This document shows positions 6,937 to 15,239 of a DNA stretch of 15,422 nucleotides, in pieces (the first letter of the stretch is position 1; each line of letters opens with the position of its first letter). The DNA comes from Actinomycetes bacterium (GTDB lineage Bacteria > Actinomycetota > Actinomycetes > S36-B12 > UBA10799). The stretch lies in assembly GCA_029779995.1 (NCBI GenBank), contig JAKOZM010000469.1, positions 1 through 15,422 on the forward strand, given 5' to 3'. A model generated the notes under the pieces. It ran no database searches, was not told the DNA's origin, and saw only the letters and a list, made by a program, of their open reading frames with translations. The translations under genes were made by a program, and so were the position numbers.

Positions 6937-6940
6937 CGTT

Positions 6941-7900
6941 ATGCCTTCCTGGAACGATCTGGCGCAGGAGTTCGAGGCGCAGGCCGAGCCATTGCGCGGC
7001 CCGTGGCTGATGGATCGGCTGACCAAGTCTCTGTCGATAATCGGTCACTTGCGCGGCGGCAGGACCGTGATCCTTTACGCCTCCAGCTTCCTTCAGAAGC
7101 CAGGGTTGCCGGGTCCCAGCACGATGATCACGCACGAGGATCTCCACGGCATGATGAGTGCAGTCTTCGGTGTGAAGGACTGCGATAACGGGCTGACGCT
7201 CGTCCTTCACACGCCAGGTGGGGTCACCAACGCAGCGGAGTCGATCGTGGCCTACCTACGGTCTAAGTTCACCGACATCGAAGTCATCGTCCCTACGTTG
7301 GCCATGTCTGCAGGCACCATGATTGCGCTCGCAGCCGATCGCATCGTGATGGGCCGTCAGAGTCAGCTTGGTCCCATCGACCCGCAAATGAACATGCCGG
7401 ACGGTCGGACGGTCTCAGCGCAAGCTGTTGTAGAGCAGTTCAGGCGCGCCCAGGCCGAGGTGCTGGCCGATCAGCGAAACGCGCACGTGTGGGCATCAAT
7501 CCTCCCTAGCTTGGGTCCGGCTCTCCTGCAGGAGGCTCAGAACGCCCTGGACTACTCCGAGGACATGGTTGCTCGGTGGCTTGCCGAGTGGATGTTGAGC
7601 GACGACCCTGAGTCGACCACCGCTGGCAGGAATGCCGCACATCACTTCAACGACGCTTCCACGCACAAAAGCCACGGACGACGTATTGGACGTGACGAGG
7701 CTCGAGCCCAACAGCTAGTTGTTGAGGATCTGGAGCACAGCCAAGAGCTGCAGGAGGCTGTTCTGACGCTGTACCACGTGATGACTCTGGTCTTCGAGCA
7801 GACGCCGGCGGCGAAGTTGGTTTGGACGGACGCCGGGCGTTCCTGGATGAAGAACATGGCTGTCGCCATGCCACCGCCGCATACGCCAGCAGCCCCCTAG
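6941..7900 (+). CDS. SDH-family (SppA/ClpP-fold) serine protease
   Basis: A 319-residue protein that reads as an SDH/serine dehydrogenase proteinase-type protease of the ClpP/crotonase fold. The N-terminus MPSWNDL is typical of the family, which is why the ATG at 6941 is preferred to a TTG at 6905. The block LTLVLHTPGGVTNAAESIVAY (86-105) carries the glycine oxyanion turn (HTPGG 90-94). AMSAGTMIALAADRIVMG (121-138) holds the likely nucleophile Ser123. The block SQLGPIDPQ (141-149) is also conserved in this group. No signal peptide or membrane helix is seen, so it is probably cytosolic. It follows a small gene by 4 nt and ends 5 nt before the convergent stop of hsdR. Members often sit in accessory or defence regions, but a defence role is not proven here. 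Confidence 0.85.
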   Translation: MPSWNDLAQEFEAQAEPLRGPWLMDRLTKSLSIIGHLRGGRTVILYASSFLQKPGLPGPSTMITHEDLHGMMSAVFGVKDCDNGLTLVLHTPGGVTNAAESIVAYLRSKFTDIEVIVPTLAMSAGTMIALAADRIVMGRQSQLGPIDPQMNMPDGRTVSAQAVVEQFRRAQAEVLADQRNAHVWASILPSLGPALLQEAQNALDYSEDMVARWLAEWMLSDDPESTTAGRNAAHHFNDASTHKSHGRRIGRDEARAQQLVVEDLEHSQELQEAVLTLYHVMTLVFEQTPAAKLVWTDAGRSWMKNMAVAMPPPHTPAAP

Positions 7901-7905
7901 ACTCG

Positions 7906-10900
7906 CTACCCCGCGGAACTGGAGGACTCGCGCCGGAACTCGTCGTAGGTGCCGGCGAGGTAGCGGACGAGGGAGATCTGGAAGTCAGGGTTCGAGAAGA
8001 ACAGGTCGAAGAGCACGCCGTTCTTGTCGTGCCGGTCGATGAGCAGGTCCTTGACCTTCTGCTCGAGCACCATCTCGAACTGGCTGCGGTCGTTGTTGAG
8101 GGCGACCTCACGCATCTCGTCGTCCTCCTTGACGACGACCCACTGCTGGTCGACCCACACCTTGTCGGCCTCGCCGAGGTCGGCGCCATACTTGTCGTTC
8201 ATCGCCGAGATCAATGCGGACAGCTTGTCGAGCACCGGCTCAGTCACCGCACCCTTGCCCTCACCCGGCAGCGCCATGCCTGGCTCGTCCGAGCCGGCGA
8301 GCTCGATCGCCGCCTCCGAGGTCACGGCGATTCGTAGGTGGGTCAGCTGGACTGACTTGGAGATCTGCGGCATCGGGCTGTTCTCTCCCGGAGGAAGTTC
8401 CAGCAGCAGAAGCCGCCCGTAGAGGAACAGCCGCTCCCAGTCGGTGTCGGCCCACGGCATGACCTGGGCGACGAACGCGTAGGCCCGGCAGAAGTGCTCC
8501 AGCGTCCGCCGGAACTCGTCGGCCTTGTGCTCCTCCAACGCCGCGAAGCGCCCGACGGCCGGCTCTAGATTGCCGTAGAGCACCGACTGCTGCGCTGGGT
8601 CCTCCGATAACAGCGCCGCGACGGCCGCTTCCATCTCGGGCATCGATAGCACTCCGGCCGCCATGAGGTCGTGCTCCATCGTGGCCAGCACGTTGGGCTC
8701 GGTCGGGGTCGAGACCGACTCCTCATAGAACGGCTCGAACGAGGCCTTGATTTCCTCGGCCGTGTTGGCGAAGTCCAGGACGAACGTGTCCTCCTTCCCC
8801 GGGTGCGTGCGGTTGAGCCGCGACAGGGTCTGCACGGCCGCGACACCGGAGAGCTTCTTGTCGACATACATCGTGTGCAGCCGCGGCTCGTCGAACCCGG
8901 TCTGGTACTTCTCCGCCACCACGAGCACTTGGTACTCGGGCCCGTGGAACCTCTTGGGCAGCTGCCCCTCGGAGAAGCCGTTGATGCTCGCCTCCGTCAC
9001 CGGCGGCGCCTCCGGCGCGTCCGGGTCGGTCAGCGGGCCGGAGAAGGCCACCAAGGTCCGCAGCGGCCGGTCCCCCTGGTCGTACCCCTTCTTCGCGATG
9101 TATGCCGCCAACGCCGCCTGCGTCCGCACCGCGTGCAGCCGCGACCGGGTCACGACCATCGCCTTGGCCTGCCCGTCGATCTTGCCCGCGGTCTTCTGCC
9201 GGAAGTGCTCGATGATCACCTCCGCCTTCGCGTCCAGCGCATAGGGGTGCAGCGACGCGAACCGGGCAAGGGCTGCGCGACCCTTGCCCGTCTCCATCTC
9301 CGGGTCGTTGCGCGGGTGGGCGTTGGCGAGCTTGTAGTACACGCCATACGTCGTGTAGTTCGCGAGCACGTCGAGGATGAAGCCTTCCGCGATGGCCTGC
9401 CGCATCGAGTACGTGTGGAAGGGCCGCTTGTGCCCATCCGCGCCGACCTGCCCGAACGTGTCGAGCGTCTTCGGCTTCGGCGTCGCCGTGAACGCGAAGA
9501 ACGACAGGGTCTTCTGCTTGCCCCGGTGCCGCGCGCTGTCCAACAGCGCCTCGTCCGACGCCTCGACCGCCTCTTCGTATCCCGTCCGCTCGGCTTCCTC
9601 GGCCGCCTCCAGTGCCGCTTCGCCCCCCGACCCGAGGACCTTCTTCAGCTTGGCCACCGAATCGCCGCTGGACGAGGAGTGTGCCTCATCCACGATGACC
9701 GCGAACCGCCGCCCGACCACACCCTTGGTCTCACCCTCCCCCGCGGCCTCCTTCGCGGCCAGTTCGGCGACGACGGGGAACTTCTGCAGGGTCGTGATGA
9801 TGACCCGGGCCGCGTGCCCCTCCAACGCCTCCTTGAGCTGCGCCGAGTTCTCATCGATCCGCACGATCGTCCCCGGCGTGTGCTCGAGCCCGGCCACGGT
9901 GGCCTGCAACTGCCGGTCCAGGACCTTGCGGTCGGTGATGACGACGACCTTGTCGAAGATCGGCACGTCATCGGGGCCGTGCAGCCGCGACAACGCATGC
10001 GCGGTCCACGCGATCGTGTTCGACTTCCCCGAACCCGCCGAGTGCTGCACCAGCCGATCCACGCCCGCGCCATCCGCATACGTCGCCGCGAGGATCGAGC
10101 GCACGGCGTGCCACTGGTGGAACCGCGGAAACAGGATCCGGTCGCGCTCCACGTGAATGAACGACCCGAGCAGGTCCAGCCACGCATCGCGCTGCCACAC
10201 GTGCTCCCACAGGTATGCCGTCTGGTAGCCGTCCTTGGCCGGCGGGTTACCAGCCGTCCCAGTGTTACCGGCCCCGCCACTGCCCTGGTCGAACGGCAGG
10301 AACACCGTCGCCTCCCGGGCCAGCCGGGTCGTCATCGCCACCCGGTGCGGGTCCACGGCGAAATGCACCAACGTCCGCGCCCGGAAGATAAGGTCAGTCG
10401 GATTGCGGTCCGTCCGGTACTGCGCCATCGCGTGCTCGACGTTCTGATGCGTCAGCGGGTTCTTCAGCTCCGCGGTCGCCACTGGGATCCCATTGACCAC
10501 CAGCGTCATGTCGAGGGAGTCCGCCGGGTTCGACTCCGAGTGATGCAGCTGACGGACCACCGCGAGCCGGTTCGCCTCGTAGCGTTGCGTCTGCTCCTCG
10601 TTCAAGCCGCTGGCCGGCTTGAAGAAGCACAGCCGGAGGCTCACACCGGAGTCCTTCACCGGCGATCGCAGCACACTGATCGTCCCGCGGTGATCGAGCG
10701 CGGCCACGACGACCTTGAGGAACTTCTCCCGGGCCGTCGCTTCCCCACCGTGACGGGTCACGAGCTGCTGCCACGCCTTCGGCTGGGAGGCCTGGACGAA
10801 CGCGATCACCTCGTTGCCGAAAACCCCCACCTTCCTGTCGTATGCCGCGGGGTCGAGCTTGCGCCAGCCATCCCCGAGCAGGTGCGTCTCGATGTTCGAC

Positions 10901-10929
10901 TCGAACGCAGACTCCTTCGTGATGCTCAT
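7906..10929 (-). CDS. hsdR: Type I restriction enzyme, restriction/translocase subunit HsdR
   Basis: A full-length 1007-residue HsdR. The N-terminal nuclease has Asp140, then A-E154-L-K156 (ATAELKNP) and a Q/Y helix (NVEHAMAQYR, 163-172), the PD-ExK pattern of HsdR. The SF2 motor follows: Walker A QHSAGSGKSN (295-304), ITDRKVLDRQL, DEAH at 414-417 (VIVDEAH), FFAFTATPKPKTL, VVAEKYQTGFDEP, and the motif VI block QTLSRLNRTHPGK. The C-terminal helical region would dock onto the methylase. In the complex it translocates DNA and cuts at a distance from unmethylated sites. The ATG overlaps the hsdS stop by ATGA. No frameshift or lost catalytic residue is seen, so it should be active. The gene converges tail-to-tail with the SDH protease gene. 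Confidence 0.96.
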   Translation of the reverse strand: MSITKESAFESNIETHLLGDGWRKLDPAAYDRKVGVFGNEVIAFVQASQPKAWQQLVTRHGGEATAREKFLKVVVAALDHRGTISVLRSPVKDSGVSLRLCFFKPASGLNEEQTQRYEANRLAVVRQLHHSESNPADSLDMTLVVNGIPVATAELKNPLTHQNVEHAMAQYRTDRNPTDLIFRARTLVHFAVDPHRVAMTTRLAREATVFLPFDQGSGGAGNTGTAGNPPAKDGYQTAYLWEHVWQRDAWLDLLGSFIHVERDRILFPRFHQWHAVRSILAATYADGAGVDRLVQHSAGSGKSNTIAWTAHALSRLHGPDDVPIFDKVVVITDRKVLDRQLQATVAGLEHTPGTIVRIDENSAQLKEALEGHAARVIITTLQKFPVVAELAAKEAAGEGETKGVVGRRFAVIVDEAHSSSSGDSVAKLKKVLGSGGEAALEAAEEAERTGYEEAVEASDEALLDSARHRGKQKTLSFFAFTATPKPKTLDTFGQVGADGHKRPFHTYSMRQAIAEGFILDVLANYTTYGVYYKLANAHPRNDPEMETGKGRAALARFASLHPYALDAKAEVIIEHFRQKTAGKIDGQAKAMVVTRSRLHAVRTQAALAAYIAKKGYDQGDRPLRTLVAFSGPLTDPDAPEAPPVTEASINGFSEGQLPKRFHGPEYQVLVVAEKYQTGFDEPRLHTMYVDKKLSGVAAVQTLSRLNRTHPGKEDTFVLDFANTAEEIKASFEPFYEESVSTPTEPNVLATMEHDLMAAGVLSMPEMEAAVAALLSEDPAQQSVLYGNLEPAVGRFAALEEHKADEFRRTLEHFCRAYAFVAQVMPWADTDWERLFLYGRLLLLELPPGENSPMPQISKSVQLTHLRIAVTSEAAIELAGSDEPGMALPGEGKGAVTEPVLDKLSALISAMNDKYGADLGEADKVWVDQQWVVVKEDDEMREVALNNDRSQFEMVLEQKVKDLLIDRHDKNGVLFDLFFSNPDFQISLVRYLAGTYDEFRRESSSSAG

Positions 10930-12182
10930 CCCGGTACCCCGCTACATGCAGTCGTCACATCGAGTTCACCAGTCACAGCAGCAGTGATCAATGACTGCTT
11001 GTACTCCTGGAGCAGGCTCACGGACCGCATGAGGGCCTCATCCGCGACACGACTCCGCTTCTCCAGGTTGGCCATGGCCCCGGCGAACGATGCTTGCTGC
11101 GCCTGCGGCACGAGAGGCACCATAAGCCCACGGATCACACCCGAAGGAAGGTTGTTCGCCATGCCCTCGGCGCCGCTCACTCCCAGGCGGATGAGCTCGC
11201 GATTCCTGTGAGTGCGCAGCATCGGCGCGATGAAGTGAGGATCCCAACCCCGTAGTGGCGTCAACCTGTAGATCTTGTCGCAAAGCAGCAGTCGCCCGCG
11301 GACTCCTGAGGGAACGACAGCGGCGCTCCCGATCTTGTCGAGCGATCCGCTTGCGCGCGACACAAGAAGGTCCCCGGGACGCAGTTCATACTCCCTACGC
11401 GGGTCAAGTATGTCGGGAAGACGCTTGTTGTCACTCTCGCGGAAGATGCCATCGTTCACACAGCCTGAGCGCATGACACCCCATTCGTCAGGTGCGGCGG
11501 GCGTTGATTCAGCCTGAGGCGACCAACCCTGTTCCAAGCCGAGAAGCACCCGGCCCAGCCTCGTCTCGCCATGGCGCTCCGCCCATGCATCCTGCATCTC
11601 TTGCAGGCGAGAGCTTGTGGACTGAGCCAGGACTCGGCGCTGGAGCTCTCGGGCGGCAATGATCTGGTCGATGCGGGCGACGCGGTCATCGAGGAATTCG
11701 GTGATCCGTCGCTGCTCACTCATGGGAGGAAGCGGGAGAGGTATTGCTGCAAAGTCCTTGAACTTGACCGACTGCCCGTCGCGTAGTTGTTCGAGGCTGG
11801 CAGAGAGCGCCGAGATGAACGCGGCCGACTTGAGGACCCATCGGTAGAACGGGCCGTGCACAGAGTCGTCTGGGGCGATCACGGTGTAAGCCGTGCTCAC
11901 CTTTCCGCGGAGGCCCGAGCGTTCCAAGCCGCCCTGGAAGCTTCGGAGATGGGCGATGAAGTCTCCAGGCTCAACATGCTTCATATGGTCGGGCGCCGAG
12001 AGATTGAGCACGACTCGGCTGCCCGTTCGCTCCATGTACTCGGCCTGAGTCAGCACGCCCATGTGTTGCGAGGGGGTCAGATGGGCGTCGTCGGAACGAG
12101 CTACCTCGCGCCGATCGCGGAAGTGCCGCCGCGGGTCTGCAACGTGCCAGTTGGCAGGCAGATTGCTCAGCCATTCGCTCAC
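10926..12182 (-). CDS. hsdS: Type I restriction-modification specificity subunit HsdS
   Basis: A 418-residue HsdS with two halves. The first target recognition domain spans about 1-145 and ends in the conserved AIPLPLPPMSEQRRITEFLDDRVARID (about 146-172), which leads into a spacer helix. The second domain spans about 205-355 and ends in LMVPLVPQAQQASF and another long helix (LLQEYKQSLITAAVTGELDV). HsdS reads the two half-sites of a split DNA target and positions HsdM2 and HsdR2. The GTG at 12182 overlaps the hsdM stop by 4 nt (GTGA), matching the ATGA junction with hsdR; a GTG at 12203 would add seven residues and a 25-nt overlap. The target sequence cannot be predicted by reading. Confidence 0.93.
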   Translation of the reverse strand: MSEWLSNLPANWHVADPRRHFRDRREVARSDDAHLTPSQHMGVLTQAEYMERTGSRVVLNLSAPDHMKHVEPGDFIAHLRSFQGGLERSGLRGKVSTAYTVIAPDDSVHGPFYRWVLKSAAFISALSASLEQLRDGQSVKFKDFAAIPLPLPPMSEQRRITEFLDDRVARIDQIIAARELQRRVLAQSTSSRLQEMQDAWAERHGETRLGRVLLGLEQGWSPQAESTPAAPDEWGVMRSGCVNDGIFRESDNKRLPDILDPRREYELRPGDLLVSRASGSLDKIGSAAVVPSGVRGRLLLCDKIYRLTPLRGWDPHFIAPMLRTHRNRELIRLGVSGAEGMANNLPSGVIRGLMVPLVPQAQQASFAGAMANLEKRSRVADEALMRSVSLLQEYKQSLITAAVTGELDVTTACSGVPG

Positions 12183-14122
12183 AGGTCGAGTCCGCTCATC
12201 CACTGCTGGATCTGGCTCTCGAGGTCCTTGATCTCCCGCGCGATCTCCTCGACGGGCCGCGGTGGCGTGTAGACGTAGAACTGCCTAGTGAAGGGGATCT
12301 CGAAGCCGATCTTGGTCTTGGTGTGGTCGATCCACGCGTCGGGCACGTAGGGCCGGACCACGTTCTGCAAGTGCGCTTCCGCGCTCTCGACCAGCGCCTT
12401 GTCTCGCTCCTGCTCTCCGAGGGCGAGCCAACCGGCGGGTAGCGGAACGTTCTCCTGGTCGCGCAGATCGGGGTCGGGCTCGACCTTCCTGCCGCGGCCC
12501 ATGACGACGGGCGCCTCCGGATCGGCGATGGCGCACGCCTTGGCGAAGGTCTTCTTCTGCGCGGCGGTCAACTCTGTCACCTCGGCCAGCAGGGCCTTCT
12601 CGGTCTCGAAGCGCTGACCGACGAGGCAGGCGTACGCGGCATACGGCCCCTCGGCGACGGCCTCGGGCGTGACCTCCCACCGCCGGCGCATCGGACGTTC
12701 GACGGTGACGCGTTGGAAGCCGAAGGTCTCGTTGGTCAGCACCTTGACGCGGGCGTCGTCCGCGAACTCGTCCCTTGCGCCGCCATAGAGCTGTGCGATC
12801 TCGTCGATCGCCTCAGGCGTGAGCTCTTTGCGTTTGTCGCCCAACGACTTTCGCATCTTGGTGCCGAGTTCGCGGGCGTCGATGAGCTTGACGGTGCCGC
12901 GGTCCTCGTCGGCCTTGTCGTTGGTGAGGATCCACACGTAGGTGGAGATACCGGTGTTGTAGAACATCTGGTCCGGCAGGGCGACGATGCCTTCAAGCCA
13001 GTCATTCTCGAGGATCCAGCGTCGGATCTCGGACTCCCCGGAGCCGGCCTGCCCAGAGAACAACGGTGACCCGGAGAGGACGATGCCGACGCGGGAGCCG
13101 GTCGGTTTCATGTGCGAGAGCATGTGCTGGAGGAACAGGAACGACCCGTCCGAGACGCGAGGCAGGCCGGCGCCGAAGCGGCCGTGGAAGCCGAGCTTCT
13201 CGTGCTCGGTCTTGATCGGCGCGGCATACGCCTTCCAGTCCACGCCGTAGGGCGGGTTGGCGAGGATGTAGTCGAACTTCTCGGTCGGGAAGGCGTCGGC
13301 GGTGAGGCTGTCGCCGTTGCGCATCCGCTCGGGCGCGGTGTCCTGCATCATCAGGTCGGACTGGGCGATCGCCCAGGTCTCGTCGTTCAGCTCTTGGCCG
13401 TAGACGTTGACGATCGCGGCCGGGTTGAGGTCTTTGATGTGGTGAAGCGCGGTCATAAGCATGCCGCCCGTGCCTGCTGCAGGGTCGTAGACGGTGCGGA
13501 CCGGCTTGGGATTCTCGGTGAGCTCTCGCGCAGCCGCGCCGGAGACGAGCAGGTTGACCATGAGGCTGATGACCTCGCGCGGCGTGTAGTGCTCCCCGGC
13601 GGTCTCGTTGCTCATCTCTGAGAACTTCCGCAGTAGCTCCTCGAAGATGTAGCCCATCGCCTCGTTGCTCACCACAGACGGGCGCAGGTCGAGGTCGGCG
13701 AAGTCGGCGACGACGGCATACAGGATCCCGGCTCGGTCCAGGCGCTCGAGCTTGGGATCGAAGTCGTAGGCCTCCATGACGGCATACGCCTCGGGCGAGA
13801 GCCTGCGAATGTAGGTACGCAGGTTGTCAGCAAGCGTCTTGTCATCGCTGAGCAGCGTCGCGAACGTGAGCGGCGAGGTGTTGTAAAAGCGGTGCCCGGC
13901 CTTCTTCTTCAGTACGGCCGCCTGACCCTCACCGATCGTGCCCATGCCCTTTACCGCATCGAGGACCGCTTGCTTCGTCGGCGCGAGCACGGCATCCATC
14001 CGGCGCAGCGCGAGCAGCGGCAGCATGACCGACCCGTACTCGTGCTGCTTGAAGGTCCCGCGCAGCTTGTCAGCGACCTTCCAGACGAACGCGACCTTGT
14101 CCTGAAACCCGATGGGCGTCAT
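12179..14122 (-). CDS. hsdM: Type I restriction-modification DNA methyltransferase subunit HsdM (N6-adenine)
   Basis: A 647-residue HsdM. The N-terminal helical domain reads GFQDKVAFVWKVADKLRGTFKQHEYG. The conserved loop GEHYTPREV is at 176-184. The SAM-binding motif DPAAGTGG is at 213-220 and the catalytic motif IV NPPYG at 289-293, both diagnostic of N6-adenine methyltransferases of type I systems. A C-terminal extension of about 200 residues ends in IAREIKDLESQIQQWMSGLDL, the kind of helix that contacts HsdS. It methylates adenine in both half-sites of the HsdS target, protecting host DNA. It lies 18 nt downstream of the zinc-finger-like gene and overlaps hsdS by 4 nt. All motifs are intact. 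Confidence 0.96.
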   Translation of the reverse strand: MTPIGFQDKVAFVWKVADKLRGTFKQHEYGSVMLPLLALRRMDAVLAPTKQAVLDAVKGMGTIGEGQAAVLKKKAGHRFYNTSPLTFATLLSDDKTLADNLRTYIRRLSPEAYAVMEAYDFDPKLERLDRAGILYAVVADFADLDLRPSVVSNEAMGYIFEELLRKFSEMSNETAGEHYTPREVISLMVNLLVSGAAARELTENPKPVRTVYDPAAGTGGMLMTALHHIKDLNPAAIVNVYGQELNDETWAIAQSDLMMQDTAPERMRNGDSLTADAFPTEKFDYILANPPYGVDWKAYAAPIKTEHEKLGFHGRFGAGLPRVSDGSFLFLQHMLSHMKPTGSRVGIVLSGSPLFSGQAGSGESEIRRWILENDWLEGIVALPDQMFYNTGISTYVWILTNDKADEDRGTVKLIDARELGTKMRKSLGDKRKELTPEAIDEIAQLYGGARDEFADDARVKVLTNETFGFQRVTVERPMRRRWEVTPEAVAEGPYAAYACLVGQRFETEKALLAEVTELTAAQKKTFAKACAIADPEAPVVMGRGRKVEPDPDLRDQENVPLPAGWLALGEQERDKALVESAEAHLQNVVRPYVPDAWIDHTKTKIGFEIPFTRQFYVYTPPRPVEEIAREIKDLESQIQQWMSGLDL

Positions 14123-14140
14123 CTGATCTATCCGTGCCCG

Positions 14141-14602
14141 TTAGCGAGGCTCGTTGCCGTTGGCCGGGCTCTTCGGCTCCCCGACCTCCGCCTCGAGCGT
14201 CGGGTAACGGTCCAAAGCCCACTGACGACGGCTTATCTCACGGTTGAGTAAAACGCCTTGCCGTGTGGTCATGGGCAGCTTCCGGAGCTCTTCCAGCCGT
14301 CGCACCTCCCATGCGAGGCGGGATTGGGCTCGCTCGAACTTGAGACGGCACTCGCGTGAGCAGAAGCGCTGAGGCCGGTGCCCTCTTGTGCCCTTGGCGG
14401 GGTACGCACAGGGATTGCGGCACTTGGGGTTGAGGCAGGGGTATGCGCCATTGGGCAGGTCGGACAAGCTCTCGGCGATCTGGAGCACTCGATCGATGCT
14501 TGCGTCCGGCTCCTTGGCGAGGGCCGACTGAAGGGTTGTTGGCACGGATCCAGCCCGCTTCGTGTGGCGATGGTCAGTCGCGCTTGGTGTTGGTGTGCTC
14601 AA
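14141..14602 (-). CDS. Cys-rich zinc-finger-like protein, first gene of the hsd operon
   Basis: A 153-residue protein. The start is a TTG at 14602 with a strong GGAGGAGG ribosome binding site 6 nt before it. The centre holds C56-x4-C61-x3-C65 (CLNPKCRNPC), then C81-x3-C85 (RFCSRECR), a zinc-ribbon or FCS-like arrangement, followed by an Arg/Glu-rich helix (FERAQSRLAWEVRRLEELRK) that could be a coiled coil. The N- and C-terminal tails are Pro/Ala/Ser-rich and look disordered. No named family was recognised. It lies 18 nt upstream of hsdM in the same direction, so it probably shares the transcript. A role as controller of the hsd genes is a reasonable guess, given the inverted repeats just upstream. 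Confidence 0.75.
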   Translation of the reverse strand: MSTPTPSATDHRHTKRAGSVPTTLQSALAKEPDASIDRVLQIAESLSDLPNGAYPCLNPKCRNPCAYPAKGTRGHRPQRFCSRECRLKFERAQSRLAWEVRRLEELRKLPMTTRQGVLLNREISRRQWALDRYPTLEAEVGEPKSPANGNEPR

Positions 14603-14622
14603 TCCTAGCCTCCTCCATGTCG

Positions 14623-14660
14623 TATCTATGCGACCCTACCCTTCGCAGACTGCATAGATA
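14623..14660. promoter_or_regulatory. Inverted repeat upstream of the hsd operon, operator candidate A
   Basis: TATCTATGC (14623-14631) and GCATAGATA (14652-14660) are perfect 9-bp arms separated by 20 bp. The near arm is 21 bp before the TTG start of the zinc-finger gene, so a protein bound to both arms would cover its promoter. The A/T-rich arms stand out from the GC-rich surroundings. Confidence 0.55.
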
Positions 14661-14679
14661 AGGTCACACGCTGTGACCT
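14661..14679. promoter_or_regulatory. Perfect palindrome upstream of the hsd operon, operator candidate B
   Basis: AGGTCACA and TGTGACCT are perfect 8-bp arms around a CGC spacer (19 bp). It directly abuts operator candidate A. The form is typical of a dimeric repressor site, for example GntR- or Crp-type. It lies between the hsd operon and the tnsA leader, so it could act on either side. Confidence 0.6.
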
Positions 14680-14957
14680 GCGAGAACGGGTCGCGCGGGG
14701 GTCTGAGACGAAGCACAGCAAGTCAGAGTGGACGATCCACAGCAAGCTGGAATTGGATGGATCAGGGAACAGTGAATACTTACGGTCTGCCGAAACTAGG
14801 CAGAAGTGCTTGTATCAACTGGGCGTGGCGAGTAGGTTGGGCGCGGAGCCGTAGACGAGAGTCGCGCCTGAACGCGAGTGAGGGCGCACCAGTTCGCAGC
14901 TGGCACGCCCTCGGCGACGGTCCCGATGAATCTGGAGAGAAACGAAGGTGCCGTCGC
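14680..14957. other. Gene-free, hairpin-rich leader before tnsA
   Basis: An open frame crosses this stretch but its translation is not protein-like and its base use differs from the coding part, so it is treated as non-coding. It holds a 9-bp direct repeat CACAGCAAG (14714-14722 and 14738-14746), an inverted repeat GTGGA-CGA-TCCAC (14728-14740) between them, a second one TCTGCC/GGCAGA (14786-14804) and a larger stem at 14880-14912. It may contain a Tn7-like element end with TnsB sites; that is not shown. Confidence 0.4.
14880..14912 (+). terminator. Strong stem-loop 45 nt upstream of tnsA
   Basis: GAGGGCG (14880-14886) pairs with CGCCCTC (14906-14912). After a 2-nt mismatch on each side, CCAG pairs with CTGG, leaving a small loop. 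It could be an attenuator or insulator for tnsA. There is no T-run. Confidence 0.45.
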
Positions 14958-15239
14958 GTGGATGAGTCTATTTCGCATGCCCGGAACCGGCCAGCCCCTG
15001 TGGTGCTGTGCCCGGACATGGCCACTGAGTGGTTGTTCGATGTGGGGGCGGACCTAGCCGTGTGGTCATGGCAGGACCGCCCGGACGTCACGCGGCTGCA
15101 GCGCACCCGCACTCCTAAGGTGAAGGCACGGTCGGGGCATGTGCCGGTGTACGCATTCTCGGTCACGACTGGGAACCACCTGCACTTGGAGTCCGGGCTC
15201 GAGCACGACCTGGTCAGGGAACTAGAGCGTGTCTGTTAA
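14958..15239 (+). pseudogene. tnsA: TnsA-like transposon endonuclease, 5' part only, cut by an IS5-family element
   Basis: Residues 1-90 read as the N-terminus of an actinobacterial TnsA-like endonuclease: ARNRPAPVVLCPDMATEW, GADLAVWSWQDRPDVTR, GHVPVYAFSVTTG, then HLHLESGLEHDLVRELER. Glu78 in HLESGLEHD fits the first catalytic Glu of the TnsA restriction-like nuclease; the later Asp and Q-x-K motifs are absent. The GTG at 14958 is chosen because AAGG lies 9 nt upstream. After ELER the frame adds only RVC and stops inside what looks like the end of an IS, so the gene is dead. TnsA cuts the 5' ends of a Tn7-like element beside the DDE transposase TnsB. It points the same way as the tniQ operon at the left of the window. 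Confidence 0.78.

Noticed and set aside
8671..11211. 846-codon open frame on the + strand opposite hsdR
   Set aside because: It is antisense to an intact HsdR with all motifs. Long antisense frames are expected from high third-position GC, and the translation shows no domain.
14673..14957. In-frame upstream extension of tnsA
   Set aside because: The translation is not protein-like, contains palindromes and hairpins, and TnsA homology begins only after the GTG at 14958.
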